Origin: Phytohabitans flavus
GTDB lineage: Bacteria; Actinomycetota; Actinomycetes; Mycobacteriales; Micromonosporaceae
NCBI RefSeq assembly: GCF_011764545.1
Contig: NZ_AP022870.1
Location: 5,440,001 to 5,504,000 of the forward strand
Reading direction: 5' to 3'
Length of the DNA stretch: 64,000 bases
Under the pieces are notes generated by a model. That model did no database searches. It had not been told where the DNA came from and saw only the letters and a list, made by a program, of their open reading frames with translations. Every line of letters begins with the position of its first letter. The first letter of the stretch is position 1. Shown here one piece after another: positions 43,122 through 50,771 of this stretch. The position numbers were made by a program, and so were the translations under genes.

Positions 43122-44999
43122 ATGTCCCGTCCCGGTCGGGCCACACCGGACGCCGCGTTGGTCAACGCGGCGCAGCAGGGCGGTGCGCACGCGCTCGACG
43201 CGCTTGTCGCGGCCTCGCTCCCGCTGGTCTACAACATCGTCGGGCGCGCGCTCCGCGGCCACGCGGACGTCGACGACGTGGTCCAGGAGACGCTGGTACG
43301 GGTGGTGCGTTACCTGCCCGACCTGCGCGACCCGAGCGCCTACCGCCCCTGGCTGGTGGCGATCACGATCCGCCAGGTGCGCGACTGGGACCTGCACCGG
43401 CGTACCGCCCCGACGCGGGCGATGGCCGTCGAGGCGATACAGGAAGTGCCCGACCCCGGCCCCGACTTCGCCGACCTCACCATCGCCCGGCTCGGCCTGA
43501 CCGACCAGCGGCGCGAGGTGGCCGAGGCGACCCGCTGGCTGGACGCCGACGACCAGGAGCTGATCGCGCTCTGGTGGCTGGAGGAGGCAGGCGAGCTGGA
43601 GCGCTCCGACCTCGCCGGCGCGCTCGGCCTCTCCCCCAACCACGCGGGCGTGCGGATCCACCGCATGAAGGAGCAGATCCAGACCGCCCGCACCGTCGTG
43701 CGCGCGCTCCGCGCCCGGCCCGGCTGCGCGGCCCTCCGCGCGGTCGCCGCCACGTGGAACGGCAAGCCCGACTCGCTCTGGCGCAAGCGGCTCGCCCGGC
43801 ACGTGCGCGAGTGCGGCGTGTGCGCCCGTACCTCCGGTGACCTGGTCCCGATCGACCGCCTGCTCGCCGGCATCTCCATGCTGCCGGTGCCGGCGGCGCT
43901 CGCCGGCAAGATCGCCGGGCCCACCGCCCAGACCGTGGTGGTGGCCAAGGCGGGGGCGGCGACGGCCAAGGCAGGCATGGCGGCGAAGGCGGCGGCGGCC
44001 GCGGGTTCGAGCGGCTTCGCCATACCGATCACCGCGGCGGCCACCGTCGTCGTGCTGGTGACGGCGACCCTGATCGGGGTGAAGCTCAATCGTTCCCCCG
44101 AGCCCGAGCCGGCCGCGAATCCCCTGCCGGTGCTTGTCACACCCGCCAGCACCCCTTCCGCGACGCCGACTCCGCCAGCGCCGACCACCACGCCGCCGGC
44201 CTCGCCCACCGCGACCCCCAAGGCCCGTCCCACCACCAAGGCGCCCGCCCCTCCACCGGCCGCCACGTCGCCCAAGAAGGGCGTCGCGGTCTGGAACTTC
44301 AACGGCGTCAGCCAGGCGCTCGCCAACTCAAAGGCGAGTTGGTACTACACCTGGAACCCGCGACACGAGGGCGTCACCACGCCGAAGGGCGCGCAGTTCG
44401 TACCGATGATCTGGGGTACGAAGGACATGAACGACTCCGCGCTGGCGGCGGCGAAGGCGGCCGGGCCTTACCTGCTCACCTTCAACGAGCCGGACCTGGA
44501 CGGCCAGGCCAAGATGACCGTGGAGCAGGCGCTCGAACATTGGCCCCGGCTCCAGGCGACGGGTAGCAAGCTGAGCAGCCCGGCGGTAGCGTTCGGCGGT
44601 AACGACCCGGGCAGCTGGCTCGACCGCTTCATGTCCGGCGCCAAGTCCCGCGGCTACCGGGTCGACTTCATAGCCTTGCACTGGTACGGCGGTGACTTCG
44701 TCACCCAGAACGCGGTCGACCAGCTCCGCCGCTACCTCCAGGCGGTGTACGACCGGTACAAGAAGCCGATCTGGCTGACCGAGTTCGCGCTCATCGACTT
44801 CTCCAGCGGCGGCCGCTTTCCGACCCAGGCTCAGCAGGCCGCGTTCATGACCGCGTCGGCCAAGATGCTCGGCGGCCTCTCCTTCGTGCAGCGGTACGCC
44901 TGGTTCGGCCTGCCCGCGACGGACAAGGACCAGAGCGGCCTCTTCAGCAGCGGCACCACACCCACAGCCGTAGGCCGCGCCTTCATCGCAGCCCGCTAA
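43122..44999 (+). CDS. ECF sigma factor fused to zinc anti-sigma motif, membrane segment and GH128-like hydrolase
   Basis: A 625-residue single frame. Residues 8-90 form sigma region 2 (ADVDDVVQETLVRVVRYLPDLRDPSAYRPWLV within) and 128-185 region 4 (LDADDQELIALWWLEEAGEL, then HTH LAGALGLSPNHAGVRIHRMK). At 227-234 lies HVRECGVC, the H-x3-C-x2-C zinc anti-sigma motif. A membrane helix follows at about 300-323, a Pro/Thr linker to about 386, and an outer domain like asl1/GH128 glycosidases with Glu456 in FNEPDL and Glu554 in LTEFAL as likely catalytic pair. GGGAGG precedes the ATG. It may be a sigma factor held at the membrane until released. Confidence 0.88.
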   Translation: MSRPGRATPDAALVNAAQQGGAHALDALVAASLPLVYNIVGRALRGHADVDDVVQETLVRVVRYLPDLRDPSAYRPWLVAITIRQVRDWDLHRRTAPTRAMAVEAIQEVPDPGPDFADLTIARLGLTDQRREVAEATRWLDADDQELIALWWLEEAGELERSDLAGALGLSPNHAGVRIHRMKEQIQTARTVVRALRARPGCAALRAVAATWNGKPDSLWRKRLARHVRECGVCARTSGDLVPIDRLLAGISMLPVPAALAGKIAGPTAQTVVVAKAGAATAKAGMAAKAAAAAGSSGFAIPITAAATVVVLVTATLIGVKLNRSPEPEPAANPLPVLVTPASTPSATPTPPAPTTTPPASPTATPKARPTTKAPAPPPAATSPKKGVAVWNFNGVSQALANSKASWYYTWNPRHEGVTTPKGAQFVPMIWGTKDMNDSALAAAKAAGPYLLTFNEPDLDGQAKMTVEQALEHWPRLQATGSKLSSPAVAFGGNDPGSWLDRFMSGAKSRGYRVDFIALHWYGGDFVTQNAVDQLRRYLQAVYDRYKKPIWLTEFALIDFSSGGRFPTQAQQAAFMTASAKMLGGLSFVQRYAWFGLPATDKDQSGLFSSGTTPTAVGRAFIAAR

Positions 45000-45007
45000 C
45001 ACGATGC

Positions 45008-45040
45008 GATGGCCTCGCCCACCTTTCAGGGGAGGCCATC
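45008..45040 (+). terminator. Hairpin after the sigma/hydrolase gene
   Basis: GATGGCCTC (45008-45016) pairs with GAGGCCATC (45032-45040) over a 15-base loop, 9 bases after the stop codon. No T-run. Confidence 0.6.
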
Positions 45041-45080
45041 GGTCATGCCTTCGGCGCCGGGGATTGACGCAAAGCAAACG

Positions 45081-45170
45081 ACCTATTCCAAGACAGATTT
45101 GAGCTACCGCGATGCCCGCGGTGGTCCAGACCGCTGCTCCCGCGGCCTCACCCTCCGCGGTCCCCGACCC
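45081..45170 (+). repeat. Dispersed hairpin repeat, copy F
   Basis: ACCTATTCCAAGACAGATTT, then GAGCTACCGCGATGCCCGCG, GTGGTCCAGACCGCTGCTCC and CGCGGCCTCACCCTCCGCGG. The best-preserved full copy in the window. Confidence 0.75.
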
Positions 45171-45382
45171 CCAGTGGTCAATGTCCCGGATATTGCCCAC
45201 TGATCCGGGCTTTCCGGATCTTGAACGCTCGGATTAGCCTGCGGCGTCGTGGCCCGCCGCACACGACCTCGCCTTCTTGGGGTTTGTGAACGTTTCCCGT
45301 TGCTGGGGCAGCGGTAAGCGTTCACAAAGGCTGGAGCCTGGCCGAGTGGTCTCTGCGGTCGCTGCGGCTGCCTGCCGCAAGG
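45171..45382. other. Gene-free spacer with long hairpin
   Basis: About 210 bases between two oppositely oriented repeat pieces. It holds the inverted repeat listed at 45283-45328 and no credible gene. Confidence 0.5.
45283..45328. repeat. Perfect 10-bp inverted repeat forming a long hairpin
   Basis: TTTGTGAACG (45283-45292) and CGTTCACAAA (45319-45328) are perfect complements; the 26-base interior can pair further (GCTG with CAGC). It could be an operator, a hairpin RNA or a small element end. Confidence 0.65.
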
Positions 45383-45422
45383 CCGGCGGCGGGGGTTGTG
45401 AATCGCGGCGGGTGAGGCCGCG
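45383..45422 (-). repeat. Dispersed repeat, partial copy G (3' end)
   Basis: On the minus strand it reads GCGGCCTCACCCGCCGCGAT then TCACAACCCCCGCCG, matching the last third of copy A (GCCTCACCCTCCGCGCTTC). Inverted relative to copy F. Confidence 0.6.
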
Positions 45423-45426
45423 TCTC

Positions 45427-45651
45427 TTAGTCGGTCTCGTCTGGGTATTGGAAGACGTCGTCTAGTGGGACTTTGAAGACTCTCGCTATGCGGAAGGCCA
45501 TCTCCAGTGACGGTGAGTAGCGGCCTTGCTCGATCGCGATCACCGTTTGGCGGGTCACGCCGATCCGGTCGGCCAGGTCGGCTTGGGTCATCTCCCCGGC
45601 GGCGAAGCGCAGGGCGCGGATCGAGTTGGTGACGCGGGTGGGCTTGACCAT
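45427..45651 (-). CDS. Small XRE-family regulator
   Basis: A 74-residue protein that is one Cro/cI-type HTH: MTQADLADRIGVTRQTVIAIEQGRYSPSLEMAFRIARVF, with a short C-terminal DDVFQYP. It resembles the small YozG-like regulators that are paired with membrane proteins. Its start lies one base after the stop of the membrane protein gene, so both are one operon. It likely binds the perfect palindrome at 46075-46098. Confidence 0.87.
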   Translation of the reverse strand: MVKPTRVTNSIRALRFAAGEMTQADLADRIGVTRQTVIAIEQGRYSPSLEMAFRIARVFKVPLDDVFQYPDETD

Positions 45652-45652
45652 G

Positions 45653-46075
45653 TCAGAAGCCCCGCCGGTACGCCACGATCTTCGACACCGCGGAGCCGAG
45701 CGCGGCCAGGCAGAACGCGAAGTAGAGCGAGCTGGCGATCCAGAAGTAGGCGGCCTCGGTCATCGCCAGCACCAGCGGCGCCAGCGCGCCGATGCTCATG
45801 ACATGGAAGCCGACCCACTCGCCGCGGCGGTGGATCTCTCGGTCGCGCTCGTCCTTCTTGTCGACGTCCTCGCGGCGGGAGAACATGCCGGCGACGATGT
45901 TGGCCAGGATGTTGAGCACCATGGCGGCGACGATCGCGGTGATCAGCGGACGGATGTATGCCACGTCGGCGGCGCTCGTGTCGGCGAGCCGGGACAGCAT
46001 CACGGCCGCGTAGACCGCCGGCACGACAACCGCGATCGCCGCGTAGATCCACGACCGCTTCTCCTCGAAGGACAT
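45653..46075 (-). CDS. Membrane protein paired with XRE regulator
   Basis: A 140-residue integral membrane protein with about four helices (WIYAAIAVVVPAVYAAVML; PLITAIVAAMVLNILANIVAGM; MSIGALAPLVLAMTEAAYF; YFAFCLAALGSAVSKIVAY) and a charged cytoplasmic loop with SRREDVDKKDERDREIHRRG. It resembles small DUF2178-like proteins found next to XRE regulators. No ribosome site is clear; ATGs at 46087 and 46096 are alternative starts, both inside the palindrome. Function unknown. Confidence 0.72.
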   Translation of the reverse strand: MSFEEKRSWIYAAIAVVVPAVYAAVMLSRLADTSAADVAYIRPLITAIVAAMVLNILANIVAGMFSRREDVDKKDERDREIHRRGEWVGFHVMSIGALAPLVLAMTEAAYFWIASSLYFAFCLAALGSAVSKIVAYRRGF

Positions 46076-46098
46076 GATGTCAAGCATACTTGACATCA
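46075..46098. promoter_or_regulatory. Perfect 24-bp palindrome, likely XRE operator
   Basis: TGATGTCAAG-CATA-CTTGACATCA: two perfect 10-bp arms around a four-base centre. It overlaps the start of the membrane protein gene and the stop of the dehydratase gene. Binding at this place would block transcription or translation of the XRE operon, as expected for autoregulation. Confidence 0.7.
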
Positions 46099-47304
46099 CC
46101 AGCTGTGCAGGGTGCCGTCCTCGAGGCGGTTCACAGGCAGGGCCGCCGGCTTGTACGGGTACCGCGCCGCCAGGTCCTCGTCGATGTCCACGCCGAGCCC
46201 CGGCTCCTCGGATGGGTGCAGGTAGCCGTCCTCGAAGCGGTACGTGTGCGGGAAGACCTCGTCGGTCACATCCCCGTGCGGCATGTACTCCTGGAGCCCG
46301 AAGTTGGGGATGCTGATGTCGAGGTGCAGCGCCGCCGCGAGGCAGACCGGCGACAGGTCGGTGGCGCCGTGCGAGCCGCTGCGCACGTGGTAGAGCGCCG
46401 CGTAGTCGAAGATGCGCCGCAGGTGGCTTATGCCGCCCGCGTGTACCACGGTCGCCCGCACGTAGTCGACGAGCTGCTCGCTCACCAGCTGCTGGCAGTC
46501 CCAGATGCTGTTGAAAACCTCGCCCACCGCGATCGGCGTCGTGGTGTGCCGCCGGATCAGCCGGAACCCTTCCTGAAGCTCGGCCGGGACCGGATCCTCC
46601 ATCCAGGTCAGCGCGTACGGCTCCAGGCTCTTGCCCAGCCGCGCCGCCTCGATCGGCGTGAGCCTGTGGTGTACGTCGTGCAGGAGCTTGAGGTACGGCC
46701 CGAACTCCTCCCGCACCCGCGCGAACACCGTGGGCACGTGGTCGAGGTAGCGCTCGGTGGACCAGACCGCCTCGGTGGGGACGGCCGCGTTCGCCGGCTC
46801 GTACCGTCCCGGGCCGGTGTGCACGCCGTACACATCGGACAGCCCAGGGATGCCGGCCTGCACGCGTACCGCCTTGTAGCCCCGACCTACGAAGTCGGCC
46901 ACCCGCGCCAGCACACCGTCCACTGTGTCCGCGCTGGCGTGCCCGTACACCGTGACGCCCTCGCGCGACCGCCCACCCAGCAGCTGATAGACGGGAAGGC
47001 CGGCCACCTTGCCCTTGATGTCCCACAAAGCGGTGTCGACCGCGGCGATCGCGCTCATCGTGACCGGCCCGCGCCGCCAGTAGGCGCCCTTGTAGAGGTA
47101 CTGCCAGGTGTCCTCGATGCGCGCCGCGTCCCGCCCGATCAGCAGCGGGACGACGTGCTCGCTCAGGTAGCTCGCGACGGCCAGCTCACGCCCGTTGAGG
47201 GTCCCGTCCCCGACGCCCGTCACGCCCTCGTCGGTGACCAGCTTCAACGTGACGAAGTTGCGACCGGGGCAGCTCACGATCACCCGGGCGTCCACAATCC
47301 TCAC
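46096..47304 (-). CDS. Enolase-superfamily dehydratase, ManD/RspA-like
   Basis: A 402-residue protein of the D-mannonate dehydratase (ManD/RspA) branch: N-terminal capping domain (VDARVIVSCPGRNFVTLKLVTDEGVTGVGDGTLNGRE within), the barrel motif KLLHDVHHRLTPIEAARL, the ligand WMEDPVPAE, the Glu in PIAVGEVFNS and the HGATDLSPV His. It would dehydrate an acid sugar. The GTG start overlaps the allantoicase stop (GTGA), so it is translated as part of the allantoin operon, which is unexpected for a sugar-acid enzyme. Many ManD-like proteins have low activity on mannonate, so the true substrate may differ. Confidence 0.85.
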   Translation of the reverse strand: MRIVDARVIVSCPGRNFVTLKLVTDEGVTGVGDGTLNGRELAVASYLSEHVVPLLIGRDAARIEDTWQYLYKGAYWRRGPVTMSAIAAVDTALWDIKGKVAGLPVYQLLGGRSREGVTVYGHASADTVDGVLARVADFVGRGYKAVRVQAGIPGLSDVYGVHTGPGRYEPANAAVPTEAVWSTERYLDHVPTVFARVREEFGPYLKLLHDVHHRLTPIEAARLGKSLEPYALTWMEDPVPAELQEGFRLIRRHTTTPIAVGEVFNSIWDCQQLVSEQLVDYVRATVVHAGGISHLRRIFDYAALYHVRSGSHGATDLSPVCLAAALHLDISIPNFGLQEYMPHGDVTDEVFPHTYRFEDGYLHPSEEPGLGVDIDEDLAARYPYKPAALPVNRLEDGTLHSW

Positions 47305-48337
47305 TCGTCGTCACTCTCCTGAACTGCGCGGGTCGTGGCTTGCCAGCGGGCGGACAGCGTGACCCGGGCGTCTTCGGTCAGCTCGCCGTAGAGGCGGAGC
47401 CGGGCCATCCCGCCATCCGGGAAGACGTCCAGTCGCACGTGGGTGGCGGCCTGTGGCGCCGGTGGGATCGGGAAGCGGTGGCGGGTGTCGGGCTGGAGGC
47501 GGGTGCGGGGCAAGATGTCGAACCAGCTCGCGGGGTCGTCCACGTCCGCGCTCCGGGCGTCCACGCCGCGCAGGCTCGCGGCGCCGGGGGCGTTGCCCTT
47601 GAAGTGGCTCGTGTCCAGCTCGGCGATGTGTACGACACCCGGCGCGGCCAGCTTGACCAGCACCCAGTCGTTGCCGTCGTCGCGGCGGCGGGCGGTCTCC
47701 CAACCCTCACCCATCACGCGGGCCAGGCCGGGCGCGATCAGGCGGTGGGGCGGGCCGTAGAACATGTTGCTGCACCCGACAACCTGGCCACCGTGCTCCA
47801 TCGCGGCCAGGTCCAGCACGGCGGGAGCAGGGTGGGGTCAGGCACGACCTCGCCGTGTACGCGTAGGCGGGCCACGCCGCCGTCCGGGTAGATGCTGAGG
47901 CGTACGTGCGTCCAGCGGTGTGGATCGTCCACTTCGAACTCGTTGCGCGTGTCCCCGGCGAGCGGCGACTTCGGCACGAGCGGGCTCCAGGCCGCGGACG
48001 CCAGCTCGGCCGGGCTCGGGTAGCCGTCCACCGCCACACCCTCGATCGAGGCGTACGGCGGGTAGTTGCCGGTGAAGAACGCCGTGTCCACCACGACGCC
48101 GCGCACGATGCCCGGCGCGCCGAGCCGCACGATGGCCTGGTCAACCCCTGGCTCGCGGCGCCGGCGGGTCTCCCAGCCGTCGTAGACCTGGCCCTTCGGC
48201 CCGAAGGTGCGCGCCTCGAAGCTCGGCGGCGCGTCGGTCACCAGGTTGTCGCCGGCCGCGAAGAGCTCGTCCGAGACGTACGGGACACCGCCGCCCAGCG
48301 ATCGGGCCGCGAGGTCGGGCAGCAGCCGCCAGCTCAC
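47301..48337 (-). pseudogene. alc: Allantoicase, frameshifted
   Basis: Two frames make one allantoicase of about 345 residues when one base is added near 47822. The first half (PDLAARSLGGGVPYVSDELFAAGDNL within) and the second half (HGGQVVGCSNMFYGPP...) are the two homologous jelly-roll repeats of the family, each with GxxxDGWETxRRR (YDGWETRRRREPG; GEGWETARRRDDG) and IAELDTSHFKGN or VVVDTAFFTGNYP. It hydrolyses allantoate to ureidoglycolate and urea. It overlaps allantoinase (ATGA) and the ManD-like gene (GTGA). Conservation on both sides of the break suggests a sequence error. Confidence 0.87.
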
Positions 48338-49626
48338 GCCGCACCTCGGGTCAACAGACGGCCACGCGGGCTCACACCGTCCACAACGGAGCCGCGCAGC
48401 CAGGTGGTTTGGACCTTTCCCAGCAATGCGCGGCCGTGGTACGGCGTCACCGGGTGGCGGTGCCGCAACCGTTCCGCGTCCACCACGAAGGCGGCGTCCG
48501 GCTCAAAGGCGACAAGGTCGGCGTCGTACCCCACGGCGATCCGCCCCTTGCGGGTCAGGCCGGCGATCTCGGCCGGGCGCGCGGCCATCCAGCGCACCAC
48601 GTCGGCCAGGCCGAAGCCGCGGGCGGCGGCCTGGGTCCAGACCACGGGCAGGCCAAGCTGGAGCGACGCGATACCACCCCAGGCGGCCGCGAAGTCGCCG
48701 GTGTCAGCGCGCTTCAGCTCAGGGGTACAAGGCGAGTGGTCGGAGACGACACAGTCGATGGCGCCGCTCGCCAGCCCTTGCCAGAGCGCGTCGCGGTTGG
48801 CCGCGTCCCGGATCGGCGGGCAGCACTTGAACTCGGTCGCCCCGTCCGGCACCTCCTCGGCGCTCAACGTGAGGTAGTGCGGGCACGTCTCGACCGTCAC
48901 ATTGGGGACGTCCACGGTGGAGGGCAGGGCCGAAGCCGCGGACAGGTGCAGCACGTGCAGCCGCCGTCCGGTCTCGCGGGCCGCCGCCACGACGGTACCG
49001 ACCGCGCCGGTCTCCGCGCTCGGTGGGCGGGACGCGACGAAGTCGGCGTAGTGCGGCGAGGCGGCCGCCGGGGCGATGGCGGCCGGGTCCTCGGCGTGGA
49101 TGACGAAGAGCGCGTCCACAGCGGACAGCGCCTCCTTCAGCTGCGCGGGCGAGAGCGGCGGAAACTCCGGCACGCCCGAGTCGACGAGGAACGCCTTGAA
49201 GCCGAAGACGCCGGCCTCGTACAGCGCCGGCAGCTCGCCCGCGTTGCCGGGGATCGCGCCGCCCCAGAAGCCGGTGTCCACATGGCACTGGCCCTCCGCC
49301 GCGGCCCGCTTGACCGCCAGCGCGCCGGCGTCGACGGTCGGCGGCAGCGAGTTGAGCGGCATGTCCACGATGGTCGTCACACCGCCCGCCGCCGCGGCGC
49401 GGGTGGCGGTGGCGAAGCCCTCCCACTCGGTGCGGCCCGGCTCGTTGACGTGTACGTGGGTGTCGACGAGCCCGGGCAGCAGTGCCACGTCGCCGAGGTC
49501 GATACCCTCGACTGCCTCGTACGGCTCGATCGCGGCTATGCGACCGTCCGAAATACAGACCGCAGCCGGCCGCTCCCCTTCCGGCAGCACCGCCCGACGC
49601 GAGCGGACAACGAGATCGAACGTCAC
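48334..49626 (-). CDS. allB: Allantoinase
   Basis: A 430-residue cyclic amidohydrolase. Metal ligands: VDTHVHVNEPG (HxH), the carbamylated Lys region VFGFKAFLVDSG, HAEDP, LHVLHLSAA and the Asp in CVVSDHSPCT. It opens allantoin to allantoate. The GTG start overlaps the DUF6986 stop (GTGA) and its stop overlaps the allantoicase start (ATGA), so translation is coupled through the operon. The C-terminus has the usual RKGRIAVGYDADLV strand. Confidence 0.95.
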   Translation of the reverse strand: MTFDLVVRSRRAVLPEGERPAAVCISDGRIAAIEPYEAVEGIDLGDVALLPGLVDTHVHVNEPGRTEWEGFATATRAAAAGGVTTIVDMPLNSLPPTVDAGALAVKRAAAEGQCHVDTGFWGGAIPGNAGELPALYEAGVFGFKAFLVDSGVPEFPPLSPAQLKEALSAVDALFVIHAEDPAAIAPAAASPHYADFVASRPPSAETGAVGTVVAAARETGRRLHVLHLSAASALPSTVDVPNVTVETCPHYLTLSAEEVPDGATEFKCCPPIRDAANRDALWQGLASGAIDCVVSDHSPCTPELKRADTGDFAAAWGGIASLQLGLPVVWTQAAARGFGLADVVRWMAARPAEIAGLTRKGRIAVGYDADLVAFEPDAAFVVDAERLRHRHPVTPYHGRALLGKVQTTWLRGSVVDGVSPRGRLLTRGAA

Positions 49627-50771
49627 GAAGCCTCCGATGGGTCGAGCGCGCCACAGTGGACACCGCGCGCCAGGAAGCCTTCGAGCGCCCGCGCGGTCGC
49701 CGGCTCGTCGAGGATGCCCCCGGCGCGCCGCTCCCGGTAGGCGGCCAGGCGCGCCCTGGCTGCCGGGGCACCGTCGCGGAAGAACCCGTACGTCGCCGCG
49801 AAGCGGGTGGGCAGCTGCGCCGGGTGCAGGTCCCAGCCCTGGTAGAAGCCGCGCTCCAGCGAGCGGCGCACAAGCCGGGAGTGCAACGCCCATGCCTCTT
49901 GCACCGCTGAGGTGTCGCCGACCGGGAGTACGTTCGTCGAGCCGTCGGAGAGGCGTACACCTGTGCCGGCGACCGCCACCTGCATGACCGCCTTGGCGTG
50001 GTCGGCGGCCGGGTGCTCCATGCTCTGCTGGACGGCGGCGATGCCGAGGCTGGCGCTGTAGTCGTACGTGCCGTAGTGCAGCCCGGTGAGCCGTCCCGCC
50101 GCAGCACCGACGAGCTGCGCTACCGTCGCCCGGCCATCCGCGCCGAGCACCGCGGGTGGCGTCTCGACCTGCGCCTCGAAGCGGAGCGCGCCGGCCGCCA
50201 GCCCGTACGCCTCCTCAAGCCGTCCACACAGGACCACCATCGCGGCGACCTGCTCCGCCGCGCTCACCTTGGGCAGCGTCACGACGAAGCCGGGTGGCAG
50301 GCCGCCGTACCAGAAAAGGAAGACCGCCAGCGTGCGGGCCGCGCGCCGACGGGTGGCCGCCTCCAGGCTCTTGACCCGCAGCCCCACGAACGGCGGCACT
50401 GGCCCGTCCCGCAGCGCCGCGGCGGCGGCCACCGCGTCGGCGTCCTCGGTGGCGTCGTCGCGGATCCCATACCCGTCTTCGAAGTCGATCCGCAGGTCTT
50501 CGATCGGCTCCCGCTCCAGTTTGGACAGCACCCGCTCGCGCAGCTCCTCGCCGAACGGCAGTGGCGGGTGTGCCTTCAACGCCTCCCGCGCCGCGGTGCC
50601 CCACTCGTCCAGCAGCCCGGGGTGCATCCGGTCGGCGGGCACGTACACCGTGTGGACCGGCTGCCGCCCCTCCGCGTCACCCGGGTAACGCTCGGCCAGC
50701 GCCGCGTCGACCCCGCCGAGCAGGCCGTCCAGCTCGGCGAAGACGGAGTCCAAAAAGGAGTCAGGGTGCAT
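49623..50771 (-). CDS. DUF6986 family protein, HpcH/HpaI aldolase-like
   Basis: A 382-residue protein related to the citrate lyase beta/HpcH-HpaI aldolase superfamily: the strand IEDLRIDFEDGYG (metal-binding Glu/Asp), VTLPKVSAAEQV and RFEAQVETPPAV, with an extra N-terminal region (PVHTVYVPADRMHPGLLDEWG). Members are seen next to malate synthase in actinomycetes. It directly joins malate synthase (no gap) and overlaps allantoinase. A carbon-carbon lyase acting on a glyoxylate adduct is plausible, given the pathway around it, but unproven. Confidence 0.78.
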   Translation of the reverse strand: MHPDSFLDSVFAELDGLLGGVDAALAERYPGDAEGRQPVHTVYVPADRMHPGLLDEWGTAAREALKAHPPLPFGEELRERVLSKLEREPIEDLRIDFEDGYGIRDDATEDADAVAAAAALRDGPVPPFVGLRVKSLEAATRRRAARTLAVFLFWYGGLPPGFVVTLPKVSAAEQVAAMVVLCGRLEEAYGLAAGALRFEAQVETPPAVLGADGRATVAQLVGAAAGRLTGLHYGTYDYSASLGIAAVQQSMEHPAADHAKAVMQVAVAGTGVRLSDGSTNVLPVGDTSAVQEAWALHSRLVRRSLERGFYQGWDLHPAQLPTRFAATYGFFRDGAPAARARLAAYRERRAGGILDEPATARALEGFLARGVHCGALDPSEAS

